A stretch of 64,000 nucleotides of DNA from Alisma plantago-aquatica (taxonomy: Eukaryota > Streptophyta > Magnoliopsida > Alismatales > Alismataceae), in the NCBI GenBank assembly GCA_963693085.1, contig OY856414.1:262102001-262166000 (forward strand). The letters run 5' to 3'. Shown here one piece after another: positions 1 through 11,979 of this stretch. Numbering within the stretch: the first letter of the stretch is position 1; each line of letters begins with the position of its first letter. The position numbers and the translations under genes were made by a program. Below the pieces are notes generated by a model, which saw nothing but the letters and a program-made list of their open reading frames with translations, searched no databases and was not told where the DNA came from.

Positions 1-120
1 TCCAAGGCATGTGTATGATGAAGAGGTTTCAGTGACCAGATAAGTAACGAGACTTTAAATGGGATTTTTAGAAGGAAACCCTAAGGTTACCCTATACATA
101 GGTTGATAGGAGAGGGACAT
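1..120. other. Unassigned sequence left of a putative LTR
   Basis: No convincing coding region. The last bases (a purine run, AGGAGAGGGA, at about 109-118) directly precede a TGTAAGACCC start. They could be the polypurine tract and the tail of the internal region of an element that lies mostly to the left of the window. This is inference from one short purine run only. Confidence 0.25.
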
Positions 121-480
121 TGTAAGACCCATGATCTTGCTTTAAGGTTGAACATACTTTCTTATCATAATTGGATGCTTGTAAAATTAATAAAACCCTA
201 AAATGTGCTTTGATATCATGACAAAGCTATGTTTCAAGTTTTGTCCAGTTTGGACATTGTTTGAGCAAGTTTTACATTTTATGTGCTTGTAAGGGCATCT
301 ATGCAATTTTCCTGTATCTAGGGCTTTTTCTGCAATTTGACACATGTATGTTGTGCCTCATAAGTTTTCATATCATGTTTGATATAGTTACATCTTTGGG
401 AAACTAGTTGTGTCATTGGATCACTGGTAACACCTAACCTAGGGTTGGGATTGGGGTTTCCTCGCCTAGATGCCCTAGCT

Positions 481-760
481 CGATGGTTTTCCTTTATATG
501 TTGGGATCTTATGGTCCACCTTGAGGTGTTAGGATCCTATGATGGTCTCTTGGTGATTGATATTTTATGGTTTTCTTCTTGAGGCACTGAGGTCAATGGT
601 TCTCCAAGTGAGGTGCAACAATTGATGGAGACCTTGGGTTTGCTTTTGTGGCCAAGTGATGGCAAGATCTGATGGACCACCTAGTGTTGGAGGTCGATGT
701 TCCTTCTGGGGTTGACATTCTATGGTCCCCCCTAGCTTCAAAATTTGATGGTTGACCTAG
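481..760 (+). repeat. Degenerate GATGGT-motif array
   Basis: About eleven ATGGTN/GATGGN motifs recur every 20-50 bp, separated by unrelated sequence. The same style of array reappears at 40160-40925, on the other side of the 38.6-kb chromovirus insertion. This supports both flanks belonging to one interrupted unit. Confidence 0.5.
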
Positions 761-845
761 TTTTGCATAGTTGTGAGGTTTTAACCAAGGGACACATGGC
801 ATGTACATCTTGATACCTCTACCTATCTTTCTCTTTCACCCCAAG

Positions 846-855
846 CTATATATAC
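846..855 (+). promoter_or_regulatory. TATA-like box of the putative left LTR
   Basis: GCTATATATA followed by a CT-rich leader (ATCTCTCCTTCC). The layout matches the chromovirus LTR promoters at 11970 and 21672. Inferred from sequence only. Confidence 0.35.
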
Positions 856-1378
856 ATCTCTCCTTCCATCCAAACGAACCTTTTACACACCCTCTTCCTC
901 TTCTTTCATCTTGGAGGTTCGTCCCTTTTGCTTGGTGGAGAAGAAGGAGCTCTTGAGGAGGAAGCTTGGATGATCTTGCTTGCATGTGCACCTAGGGTTT
1001 GGATTTGCTCTCTCTTAAAGCTTTTGGAGACTCCCTACTTTGCTTTTTGGCTTAAGCAAGTAAGATCACCATCTCTATCTTCATTTTCCTTGCTACCCTC
1101 CTTATTCTTTCTTCCTTCTTGGTAGGATCCATGGTATTCTTGGTGGATCTTGTGCATGTGGTTGAAGAGCACACATTCTTTCTTCTCTTTTGACCTAGGG
1201 TTTCCTTGCTCTTAGATAAAGGAGCTAGATTGGACGTGTGGAGTTCTCAAGCTAGGGTTTCTTTTCTCTCTTTGAGATACCTTGTTGTTTGGATCATCAT
1301 GTTCTACTTAAGGCAATTTATATAACCTTCTTCATGTTTATTTCTTACTCTTAACTCGACATGCATAGATCTTGCTCT

Positions 1379-1383
1379 AAAAC
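1379..1383. other. Target-site duplication of the minus-strand chromovirus (left copy)
   Basis: AAAAC directly before the TGTGGGC end of the LTR. The right-hand partner is AAAAT at 40011-40015, so the pair differs by one C/T transition. Confidence 0.5.
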
Positions 1384-1792
1384 TGTGGGCTCTAATCTCC
1401 AAAACACGAGATAAACATAGCGGAAGCGATTCGATTAACGGCGGAACGCGAAAAATCATGAAAAATAAAACTTTTCAAGGGGAAATCTTGAAAACATGAG
1501 ACTCCTTTCATAAAAGTATGATAAACAGTTTACATCTCTATTAAATCACTTCTTGAGTGATCATATACAACCATATACAAAAAAAAAATCTCAAGACCCA
1601 AAATTCAAAATCTCAGATCATCTAACTCCAAGGACCTGAGTGTACAGAGACGACATAAGACTTTCTAACTAACAGACTGGACAGCCAGGATCTCCACATA
1701 AGACTCACTGCTGCTCCTGATGCTGCTGCTGCTGATCTCCTGTGGACTGGTTCCTTCGTCCTCGACGACTACCTAAAAGGTTGAAATCTACA

Positions 1793-1844
1793 GGGTGAGA
1801 CAATTTTAAATAATTGTCCCAGCGAGAGTTATAACTCTCTGCCA
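1793..1844 (-). repeat. Conserved double-hairpin segment in LTR (minus-strand element, left)
   Basis: On the minus strand it reads as two adjacent inverted repeats: AGAGAGTTATAACTCTC and GACAATT...AATTGTC. The same pair is kept at 35687-35738 and in the plus-strand subfamily at 15691, 25410 and 35148, although surrounding LTR sequence has diverged. Confidence 0.6.
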
Positions 1845-3002
1845 GAAGCTTTGTCAGAACATATGAGGAAAGCATAAGCAATGTAACTTAACCTGCAAAA
1901 GCAGGCTTAAGAGTAGATAAAGCAGCATTTACTTCTATGAAGAACATGAAGAACATGTAGGGTAAATATTTGACTGAAACAATATAAACAATGTAGTATC
2001 AAGCTTTGTTTCTCGTGGTTCAACCTAAGCAGATATGCTACTCGGCTGATTACGTTTTACATTCAACATTAAGCCCTGCGGAGACGAGGTATACCACTCA
2101 TACTCTAACTGACCACCGCTAAGTCGCCTCGGTATCATACTAGGTCATCGAAAGAGCCGAATTCTCATGACCTCATCTTCCTCAGTCAGGTTGAGGATCA
2201 ACATGCAGGACATCTAGTGTCTCTGCTACTATAGCTCACCAGGGTATTCTGGTCCTTCGCTATTAGAGTCACAGTGGCGTTCTGTACTCTCTTCACCATC
2301 GAAAGATCTCATGTTTATCTCTCATCGACGTGGCATACAAGATTCCTCGGGTGATTAGTGATACATCAACCCGGCATAAACACATAGTGTAGTGCTGATG
2401 GATTAAGATACATCCACATCAACTCCTACACTAGGACATAAGGATATTGGCATCCATTTCCCCCACATACTCAAAAGTATGCGCTCCAGGAGTTCCCTTA
2501 GGAAAACATGTTTCACCATCATTTAACACCTGACAATGATGGATCTATGATCAGGGCTCTACATGATATGGTTATACTTGATTAGTTAGGTACATTTCGG
2601 TATTCTTTTATCATCAAGCATGTTTCCAAGCATTCAAATACAAAACATTGCTATAATAGGAGAATACTAAATGTAACAAATTTATCTCACATCAGTTATC
2701 AAATGGATATCAGTTCTCAATCATCTTCTCACTATGATTTAAGAACACTAAGAATCAACCCTTAGGTTATCATAACACTTGCTATCAAATGGCATATAGT
2801 CATCAAGTCATCTAGTAATCATGACCTTGAATGAAGTAATGTATCCTTCGCATTTCATAAGTGTTTTCAAGGAATAAAACATCATAACCCTTACCTGGCT
2901 ATGATCACCTCTTGACATGAATCTGCATGACTAAAATAATTGAGGACATGCAAAAATAACAGCATAAACATAATACCAAAAGTCCTTCATTTATTTATAC
3001 AA

Positions 3003-3085
3003 CAACACGACCGTGCTTCCTAGCACGGTCGTGCAGGAGAATGCTACCACAGCCATGCTCCTTAGCACGATCGTGTTGTTTATCA
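3003..3085. repeat. Short CpG palindromes (ACGACCGTGCT / AGCACGGTCGT)
   Basis: Several alternating copies of CACGACCGTGCT and its reverse complement, separated by 15-30 bp. The matching block in the right LTR is 36895-36975. It is distinct from the AAACGGTCT family found about 800 bp further on. Confidence 0.6.
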
Positions 3086-3794
3086 GCATTCTTCAATTAA
3101 AAACTAGGGTTTAGCATTTATCCAACCAAACAAGGTTATCAACCCTTTATATTCACAAGGAATGGAGGTTCTTCATTTATATTTTCATTCATAAGGTTTC
3201 ATAATCCGAGGTATAACCTAGAATTACCCTTTTCATGTCAACCCCTAAATTAGGGTTTACCATTCACTTACATGACACTACCTTCAAATTAGGGTTTATT
3301 GTTTACTTCATAGTGAATTGAGCTCATAGCATCACCATGTATGAAATTATCATCCTTGATGTCCTCAAATTAGGTTAAGATTCATCAATTATCATAATTA
3401 GGGTTTTCATGATCTCACATGGGTGGATCATACCCTAATCATGCACATTCATACACATTGTAGGTACTTTACTTGAATTTCAACCATATAAGGAACCTTC
3501 TCTCTCCTCTTACTAATAGATGGTGATTACATCACTTCTAGGTTGAGTTAGGTCAAGTCACTATTGATTATCATGAGCTAAGTCACCATTATCCTGTCAT
3601 TAGGGTTTTGATTAAACAAGGTGTCATCCACTTGAACTCTTCAAGGGCATATTGGTAAATGCACCACAATCTCCCATCATGGTTCAATCTATTAATTACT
3701 TAGCCCCTTAATGTCTTAGGGTACCATTAGGGTTTAGATTAGACCACCATTGAACCAATTAAGCCTTCAAAAGACTAAGCAATTACAGCCCTAA

Positions 3795-4930
3795 AAGTAC
3801 CCAAACGGTTTCACCCCTCAACCTCCAAACGGTTTTGAAACCGTTTGGGGGCGTTGACCGTTTGGACACTTTGACCTCCAAGACCGCATGGTCACCAAGA
3901 CCGCATGGGTGCGTTGACCGTTTGAGAAAGTTGACTTTGAAACTGCATGAAAAGAAACGACCTTGAGATCGATTGGATCCAAACGACCCTGAGATCGTTT
4001 GAGCCCAAACGGTCCTGAGACCGTTTGGCCCCAAACGGTCTTGAGACCGTTTGGTCCAAATGGGCTCAAAACTGCATGGACCTCAAAGGTGCATCCAAGG
4101 TTGTAATTGATTAGGGTTTTCCATGTTGAAGCCTTCAATTGCCCACAACCTTACTAATCACTTATCAATTGAGTTAATTAGGATTATCCTTAACTAATTG
4201 TACGTTTAAATGACCCTCAATTTCTAACCAATTGGGGTTGAAACTGGTTGAATTAGGGTTTATAAGCAATTAACCATCAACATTGATAATCATGAGTCTA
4301 ATTGAAGTTGAACCTATCAATTGGCACTCAATTGGGCCCAAACTTGGCCCAAACGTTCTTGAGACCATTTGGACATCCTCCAAACGGTCTTGAGACTGTT
4401 TGCCCAAAGTTTCACCAAAAACTAAGTCAAGTTGATGCGGGTTGAACTCTAATTAGGTCTGAAATCAGCACTTTTATTCACTTCATCAACCTATTGTGAT
4501 TGGACCCTCAATTGATCAAATTACCTTAACCCTAGACCTCCAAACAGTCTTGTATTGTCACCAAACGGTCTTGAGACCATTTGAGTGAACCCACAAATGG
4601 TCTTGAGACCGTTTGGGCCCGTCAACCCAAAGTTCACCAAAATTGGTCATTGAAATCAGCAATTTCAACCGATTAGGGTTTAGAGGGTTGAGGTGCCTTC
4701 AACTTGTGATTGGTTTGCAATTTGGTTAAAATTCTTTGCAGGTTTTTAATTCAACATGTGTACAACAGACCTCCAAACATTCTTCCCTTAGTCAAACTTG
4801 CCAAACGGTCTTGAGAGCGTTTGATTCCAAACGGTCTTGCAAGACCGCATGAAATCAAACGGTTGTGAGACCGTTTGATTTCAAACGGTTTGAAAACCGT
4901 TTGGACCAAATGGTCCAAGGTCGTTTGGCG
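3795..4930. repeat. Array of AAACGGTCTTGAGACCGTTT palindromes, left LTR
   Basis: About thirteen recognisable copies or decayed copies of a 20-24 bp inverted repeat, clustered at 3795-4075, 4345-4395, 4560-4620 and 4800-4930 and separated by unrelated AT-rich text. The clearest copy is near 4033-4055. Half sites such as AAGACCGCATG also occur. The array is downstream of the minus-strand TATA box and should be in the transcribed leader. Confidence 0.85.
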
Positions 4931-5420
4931 AGGTTGCCTAGGAAATCACGCCCATCGTCTTCAACCTCAAAACAGGTCAGTTCCTCCATGGATTTGCTTG
5001 CAAGAAGGCAAGGAAGGATGGGGAAGAAGAAGAACTATCTACTACATGCAAGAATAAGTATATGCATTAAGAAAGCAAGAGGTTTAGAGATATAAAACTC
5101 ACCTTATGGTAGTTCCTAGAGCTCCAAGATTCCAATCTCTCTAGTCTGTAATGGCACCTTGAGCTCCACTGGTCGGTCAAAGACTTTTCTCCAAGAAAAG
5201 GTTGGGGAAGATCGGCTAGAACAAGAAACCTAAGTGAGATAACCATAAAACCAACCTTGTAAACCACTTTCCTCCATGAATCCGAACTAGAAGAGGGTCT
5301 CTCCTTACCTTAGAACAAGTTGGTCGTCTTCTCTAGCTCAGAGCTCTGCCTTGGATGGACCAAACAAGGTGACAAGTGAAAGGGTGAAGGGAGTGCGTTC
5401 ACTTGGTTTCAAAGAGGGTA

Positions 5421-5430
5421 GTTATATAGC
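5421..5430 (-). promoter_or_regulatory. TATA-like box, 3' LTR of the minus-strand element
   Basis: GCTATATAAC on the minus strand, about 690 bp inside the LTR start. The right LTR has the same box at 39314-39323. Spacing equals that in the plus-strand relatives. Confidence 0.5.
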
Positions 5431-6123
5431 TTGGGTTAGTTCCATCATAAGGACCTCTAGTTTTCTCCATTTCTCATCTAGGTCCCTCCTTTATTCTTTG
5501 AACTCCCATACTCCTTATCTTAGGTGAAATTCTTTTTAAAACAAGGAACCAAAGGTAAAGAAAGTCACCTTATCACTAAGGTGCACCTATATAAGGGTTT
5601 CCTAACTTATAACTTGATGATTCTAATACAAAGGTTGTCCATCTTATATGATTAATTAATTGAAGTTCCCTTTTCATCATTTCTACTATAAATGATGTCA
5701 AGAGTCACACAAGATATTCTAGAAGATGTATTTTACAAGTTGCACCCCACATTTTGGGTAAATTGCACTTTACACCAAGATTGGGGTTTCAAGCACAAGG
5801 ATTGATCCACAAGCTGCATCTTGATGCCCAAGCTTGGAGAATCCATCATACCTCATCATATTCATCCATATGATGTCTCATCACCAGAGGAACATCTCAA
5901 CATGTGAAAATTGCAAGTTAACGCTTCTAACTGGGTAATTTGCACATAGGTCCCTGCATTACCAAACATTACTGAAACATTGTTTTAAAAAGGACATAAT
6001 TGAGAATGTATGTTCCTCAGGAACTTAATTACATGCCAGGGGATAATCACAAGTGTTTAATTACATATTTAAGCAAATCACCTAGGGTTAACTTATAACC
6101 CAGGTCAGGGATGTTACAAATCA

Positions 6124-6133
6124 TCCACCCCTT
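6124..6133 (-). other. Polypurine tract of the minus-strand chromovirus
   Basis: AAGGGGTGGA on the minus strand, a few bases before the 3' LTR start TGTAACATCC. The same tract precedes the plus-strand LTRs at 20966 and 30685. Confidence 0.8.
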
Positions 6134-6167
6134 ACAAGGATTTCGTCCCCGAAATCGGTAAGACATA

Positions 6168-9100
6168 TTAAGAGAAAAGAGCAGGGTATTTCCTCCTCAT
6201 TTCTTCCTCTAGTTCCCAAGTGGCTTCTTCGACACCACGATGATTCCATAGTACTTTCACAAGACTTATATCTTTCTTCTTAAGCTTTTTAATTATGTTA
6301 TCAAGGATCGATACCGGTCCTTCCTCGTAAGTTATATCATCATTCAATTCTACCTCCATAGGTTGTACAACTTACTCAGTATCCGGGTGACATTTCCTCA
6401 ACATAGAAATGTGAAATATAGGATGTAGCTTCTGCAGCTCTGGGGGTAACTCTAGTCTATAGACTACCTTTCCAAACCGTTCAATGATTGGATAAGGCCC
6501 CATAAACCTAGGAGCTAACTTCCCTTTCCTTCCAAACCTCAGAACTCCTTTCCAAGGAGAGACTTTGAGATACACCCTGTCTCCAACCTGGAACTCTAAG
6601 GCTCTACGACGTTTATCGGCATATGACTTCTATCTATCCTGTGCAGTCTTAAGCTATTACTGGATTACTTTGATCTTCTTTGTAGTCTGTTGCACAAGTT
6701 CAGGACCTAACAACTGATATTCACCAGTTTCATACCAACATACTGGTGATCTACAACGTCTACCGTACAAAGCTTCATAAGGTGCCATATCAATGCTATG
6801 CTGATAGCTATTGTTATAGGCAAACTCTATCAAGCTCAGGTGTAGGTCCCAACTCCCGCTAAACTGGAGAACACATGCTCTCAACAAGTCCTCCAAGGTT
6901 TGTATAGTCCTTTCCGACTGTCCATCAGTCTGTGGGTGAAAGGTTGTACTAAACCTTAACTGGGTGCCTAAAGCTCTGTGCAGTCGTTCCCAAAAATGAC
7001 TCGTGAACTGGGGACCTCTATCTGATACTATGGTGACCGAAACTCCGTGCAGACGAACTATCTCTTGAACGTACAACTGTGCCAACCTCTCAGTAGAATA
7101 GGTTGTTTTAACAGGTAAGAAATGCACTGTCTTTGTCAACCTATCAACAATTACCCAGATGGAATCATGTCCTTTACTTGTCCTGGGTAGGCCAACCACA
7201 AAGTCCATGGTCACATGATCCCACTTACACTGTGGTATGGGTAAAGGCTACATTGTCCCTACAGGCTTCTGGTGTTTAGCTTTAACCTGCTGACACACTG
7301 GACACCTCATAACAAACTTCGCAACATCCTTCTTCATCCCCGGCCACCAATACATATCTTTTAGATTTCGATACATCTTGGTGCTCCCTGGATGCATAGC
7401 ATACATCGAAGAATGAGCTTCTTCCAGGACTAACTTCCTCAAGTTATCCACATCCAGTACTATCATCCTCCTGTGATAGCATGCCACCTGGTCATCTGAG
7501 TCATGGAAACCATCTCTTTTCTCCTCACCATACTCTGACCTGATCTGCTGAACCACAACATCAACTAGCTGTGCCTCTCTAATCTGCTCTCTAAGAGTAG
7601 GTTTGATATGCATCTCAGCCAGCAACACGGCTAACCACGACACCTTCAACTATACATTATCTTGCCTTAAAGAGGTGAGCATATCTCTCCTAGGGCATAC
7701 CAAAGAGTTTAGTTGTGCCCTATCAGAGGATGGTGTTGCTGATTTCCTACTCAGAGCATCTGTAACTACATTGGCCTTCCCTGGATGGTAATCAATTGTA
7801 CAATCGTAGTCCTTGATTAACTCCATCCAATGACGTTGCCTCATGTTCAGTTCATGCTGAGAGAAGATGTACTTAAGGTTCTTGTGGTCTGTGAAAATCA
7901 GGAATGTCTCTCCATAGAGATAGTGTCTCCAGATCTTCAAGGCATGAACTACAGTTGCCAACTCCAGGTCATGTGTCGGATAATTCTCCTCGTGTTTCTT
8001 AAGCTGTCGGGAAGCAAAAGAAATCACTTGTTTATCCTGCATCAGCACACATCCGAGTCCATTCTTGGAGGCATCACAGAAAATTACATATCCCTTGCCT
8101 TGCTCAGGTAGCACAAGTACAGGTGCACTTGTCAATCTCTCCTTCAACAGCTGAAAAGACTGCTGGCACTTATCATTCCAGGCAAAGGGAACATCCTTTC
8201 GGGTCAACTTCGTCAAGGGTAGGGCTATGGAACTGAAGTTCTTAATGAACCTTCAGTAATAGCCGGCTAACCCTAAGAAACTATGAACCTCCGTTGGTGT
8301 CTTTGATTTTTCCCACTGTAGAACAGATTCTACCTTTTTGGGGTCAACTCGAATACCCGAGGCATATATCACATGTCCGAGAAAAGATACATCCGACAAC
8401 CAAAACTCACACTTGTTGAACTTAGTGTATAGCTTATGTTCTCTTAGTAAGGTCAAGGCTTGGCGAAGGTGCTGTTCATGCTGCTGAGCATCTCTGCTAT
8501 AGATTAGAATGTCATCTATGAAGACAACAACACACTGATCGAGGAAGGGTCAGAAGATTCTATTCATGAGTTCCATGAATGCAGATGGTGCATTAGTTAG
8601 TCCAAATGACATAACTGTGAACTCATAGTGACCATACCTGGTCCTAAAGGCAGACTTGGGTATGTCACTATCCTTAATACAAAGTTGATGATAGCCAGAC
8701 CTCAAGTCTATCTTTGAAAAGACGGACGCACCACACAACTGGTCAAAGAGATCATCAATCCTCGGCAGAGGGTACTTATTCTTTATTGTTACTTTATTAA
8801 GTTGTCTGTAATCAATGCACAACCGCATTGATCCATCTTTCTTTTTAACAAACAAGACCAGAGCACCCCAGGGTGAAGTGCTCGGCCGGATGAAACCCTT
8901 CTCAAGCAACTCTTGAAGCTGTTTCTTGAGTTCTTCCATCTCAGCAGGCGCCATCCTATACGGTGTCTGAGCTATGGGTTGTGTACCTGGGATCAAATTG
9001 ATTTCAAAATCAATTTCCCGAGGCAGTGGTACACCTGGAAGTTCTTCAGGGAATACATCTTCGAATTCCTTGACAACAGGAACTTCAGCAAGGGTGGGAC

Positions 9101-9700
9101 TCTCCATGGTAGTATCTACCACATGGGCTAAGAATGCATAACATCCTTGCCTCATCAGCTTCTCAGCAACCATAGCTGACACTAGATAGGTGGGTAGAAT
9201 CTTTCTCTCTCCTTGAAAGATCCATGTGTCGCTATCATCAGCAAACACAGCCTGCTTGGATTCACAATCCAAAACAACTCTATACCTTTCCAAGGTATCC
9301 ATACCAAGGATTATATCAAATCCTTGCATCTCAAGTGGTATAAGATCCACTTGAATGCAATGACCAGAAAAGAAGAGGATGCAAGGAGAGAATACCTCCT
9401 GCAAAACAACATACCCTCTCAATGGAGTCTCAAGCAACAGACTATCTGCCCTATGACTGACTGTCATATTGCAGTAACGAATCACTCTCCGAGTGATAAA
9501 GGAGTGTGTAGCACCCAGGTCAATCAAAACAGATACAATACAGGATTTAGACATATCAAAATGTAATAGTTCCATCTGATCTGTCACAACCCGTGGATTG
9601 ACCACTACATCTGGTGGGTTCATAGCATAGAATCTCACTATCGCCTGAGGCTGAGTCAGTGCTGACGATCCAGCTTGGGACGCTTGACCACGTCCTCTAG
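6168..9700 (-). pseudogene. pol: Chromovirus Pol (protease-RT-RNase H-integrase-chromodomain), broken
   Basis: Carries out reverse transcription and integration in a live element; here inactivated. In minus-strand order the protease-like core (DLGATHSFI near 9500), RT (about 9000-8300), RNase H (CDASKNGLG near 8090), integrase zinc region ([11 protein letters not shown] near 7410), the integrase core with an intact D-35-E spacing, and a C-terminal chromodomain (6340-6168) all lie in one frame shared with gag, with no frameshift. Stop codons interrupt it at 8550-8552, 8253-8255, 7650-7652, 7248-7250, 6657-6659, 6654-6656, 6630-6632 and 6372-6374. Comparison with the plus-strand copies shows all but the last replace Gln or Arg codons in ways that a C-to-T change explains. 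It is older than the nested copies, judged by the number of lesions. Confidence 0.9.
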
Positions 9701-10817
9701 ATGCTCCTTGGAACTGCCTCCTCTGGGACCCCTACTGACTCTGCCTCTGAGGCTGTGTCACACTGACAGGCCTAGACCTGCAGTCCTTCATCAGATTCCC
9801 AACTTTCCCATAGTTGTAGCAGCTTCTGTCTTACTATGGTCTAGGTGGTCCTGTGACTGACACTGATGTTGAACTGTGAGTTTCTTGTGGTGGTAGGCTC
9901 CGTCCTCTACCTCTACTGGGTGACCACTGTGTTTGAGAACTAGATCTAGGTGGTGGAGGGTTAGGTGCAGAGGATCTAGGCTTCTTAAAGTCTCTAGATG
10001 AAGACGCCTGGAACTGCGGGTATCTCTTATGGGTTTGCCTCTTCTCGACTACAGATCTTTCTATCCTTCGGACTGACTCAACGAAGGTAGCGAACCTCTC
10101 CTGGTTTTCCAGAGCAGACACGGGACTAGACAAGTCGGCATTCAAACCCTTCTCAAACCTTCTGATCCTTTCTTCTTCCGTAGCAGCCATGTGTGGACAG
10201 AACCACATCAGCTCCATGAACTTAGCTTCATACTCGCTAATGTTCATCATGCCTTGTCTCAATCTCTCGAACTGAGAGATTTTCTCGTCCCGAAAGGTCT
10301 TTGGGAAGTATCTATTGACAAACTCCCGACGGAAGTCTTCCCACAAAACTTCCATTCCAGGCCTCTTCTGCTCTTCCATGTTCCACTAGTGACCAGCGCT
10401 TCCTTTGAGAAGATAGACAACATGTCTCACCTTCTCAGATTCGGGGATGGTTAGGATTCTGAAAGCCTTATCCAACTCGGTTAACTACAGATTCGCGTAT
10501 GTGGGGTCAGCTGTGCCAAAGTATTCGGTCGCTCCGACTCTACGAAGCTGCTCGAACGTCTTACCAATACTTTGTCCTTCATGCTGAGCAGGTGCCTGAG
10601 GTACATGCATGGGCATCCTATCGGTGATGCGTGTCATGGCAGCCAGGAACTGCTTGAACATAGCTTGAACAGCTGGGTTCGCAATATTAGCTGGGCCAAA
10701 CTGTGGTGGCGGTACGGGTGGCTCAGGTACGGGCTGTTCTATCTCTAGATTCCTTGCACCGTCTCGGGGTGCAGCTACGCTACTCTCGGCCTCGTAATCC
10801 TCATGTGGCTCAGACAT
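9701..10817 (-). pseudogene. gag: Chromovirus Gag with zinc-knuckle remnant, broken
   Basis: Forms the nucleocapsid in a live element. The ATG at 10817 was chosen because it starts the frame that runs unbroken in phase into pol and matches the gag start of the plus-strand copies. The retrotransposon-gag core (ending with the RRFEKGLNADL stretch) is clear, followed by a basic, Pro/Ser-rich linker. Stops occur at 10485-10487 and 10386-10388 (both Trp positions), 9834-9836 with 9831-9833, and 9732-9734. The CCHC knuckle is also damaged: the second Cys reads Tyr and the His reads Asn (near 9805). In-frame continuity with pol suggests a single Gag-Pol polyprotein ancestor. Confidence 0.85.
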
Positions 10818-10928
10818 TCTTATATATCTTCTTCTCCTGAGGAGCAGAAGACTCTATTAGATAAGAGGGAACACTAAGGATAGACTCGACATCCTAAGTC
10901 CTATGTCTCTATAGACTCAGCGAACCTA

Positions 10929-10942
10929 GAGCTCTGATACCA
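10929..10942 (-). other. Primer-binding site, minus-strand chromovirus
   Basis: TGGTATCAGAGCTC on the minus strand, a few bases inside the LTR end. Its first 12 bases are the plant initiator tRNA-Met PBS used by many gypsy elements. Confidence 0.85.
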
Positions 10943-10948
10943 CTTAAT

Positions 10949-11278
10949 TGTGGGATCTGATCTCCAAAACACGAGATAAACATAGCGGAAGCGATTCGAT
11001 TAATGACAGAACGCGAAAAATCACAAAAAATTAAAACTTTTCGAGGGGAAATCTTGAAAACATGAGATTCCTTTCATAAAAGTACGATAAACAGTTTACA
11101 TCTCTGTTAAATCACTTCTTGAGTGATCATATACAACCATATACAAAAAAAATCTCAAGACCCAAAATTCAAAATCTCAGATCATCTAACTCCAAGGACC
11201 TGAGTGTACAGAGACGACATAAGACTTTCTAACTAAAAGACTAGACAACCACGATCTCACCCTAAAACTCACTGCTGT
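10949..11278 (-). repeat. 5' LTR of the minus-strand chromovirus, PBS-proximal piece
   Basis: Starts TGTGGGATCT and matches 1384-1716 of the left LTR. It stops at the CTGCTG triplet tract where the plus-strand tandem element begins. The rest of this LTR continues at 35604. Confidence 0.9.
11274..11278. other. Target-site duplication of the plus-strand tandem element (left copy)
   Basis: GCTGT before the LTR start. The partner is GCTGC at 35604-35608. The uninterrupted LTR (about 1709-1720) reads ACTGCTGCTCC, so the original target was GCTGC and the left copy carries one C-to-T change. Confidence 0.75.
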
Positions 11279-11969
11279 TGTAACATCCCTGACCTAGGTT
11301 ATAAGCTAACCCTAGGTGTTTTGCCTAAATATGTAATTAAATCCTTGTGATTAACTTTGGGCATGTAATTAAGTTTCTCAGAAACATATATTTCATTTTT
11401 TGCTCCTTTTTATATAAAGTTGTAGCATTGTTTTGTAATATAGGGACCTATGTGCAAATTACCCAGTTAGAAGGATTAACTTGCAAATTGCACATGTTAA
11501 GATGATTCTCTGATGTTGAGACATCATGAGAATGATTATGTTGAAGTTAGAGGGATTTCCCAAGCTTGGGCACCAAGGTGCAGCTGTGGAAGCAATCCCT
11601 GTGCTTGAAAACCCTAATTTGGAGTAAAATGCAATTTACCCAAATTAAGGGATGCAACTTGTAAAATATATCATCTAATGTATCTATTAAGACTCTTGTC
11701 ATCATTTAGAGAAGAAATGATGAAGAGGTCACCTCAATTGAATAATCAAGTTATGAATTACACCTTTGTGATTGAATAATCAGGGTGTATGTGCAATAGC
11801 CCTTTTATGGGTATGTTTAAATAATAAGCTGATCCTCTTTGCTCTCATTTATTGACCTTAAGAGGAATTTGTCCTAAAAAGAAAGAATAGAGGACGAGCT
11901 ATGAAGGGTGTAGGGACTTAGTTGAAATTATGGAGAATTTATGAACTTATAATTAGAACCCCACCCCAA

Positions 11970-11979
11970 GTATATATAC
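11970..11979 (+). promoter_or_regulatory. TATA-like box, LTR 1
   Basis: GTATATATAC, about 690 bp into the LTR and followed by a CT-rich start region. About 4.1 kb of LTR lies downstream and would be transcribed as R-U5. Confidence 0.55.

Larger units (their letters stand above)
121..1383 (+). mobile_element. Putative gypsy-type LTR, left part (interrupted at 1383)
   Basis: It begins TGTAAGACCC, a common start for plant Ty3-gypsy LTRs, after a purine run. It carries a TATA-like box at 846-855, about 725 bp from the LTR start. That spacing is close to the roughly 690 bp seen in the chromovirus LTRs further right. A pyrimidine-rich leader follows. The unit is cut at 1383 by the minus-strand chromovirus and probably resumes at 40011. 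No second LTR copy is present to confirm the borders. The short ORFs here show no recognisable domain. Confidence 0.35.
1384..6118 (-). repeat. 3' LTR of the minus-strand chromovirus (intact)
   Basis: About 4.7 kb, bounded by TG...CA on the plus strand (TGTGGGCTCT to ATGTTACA), next to the PPT. It is matched along its length by 10949-11278 joined to 35604-40010. On the minus strand it holds a TATA-like box (5421-5430), a palindrome array downstream of it (4930 down to 3795), a second palindrome set (3003-3085) and a conserved double-hairpin segment near its 3' end (1793-1844). Short ORFs here (for example near 3783-4138 and 4865-5095) are reading frames through the repeats and show no protein family. 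Confidence 0.9.
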
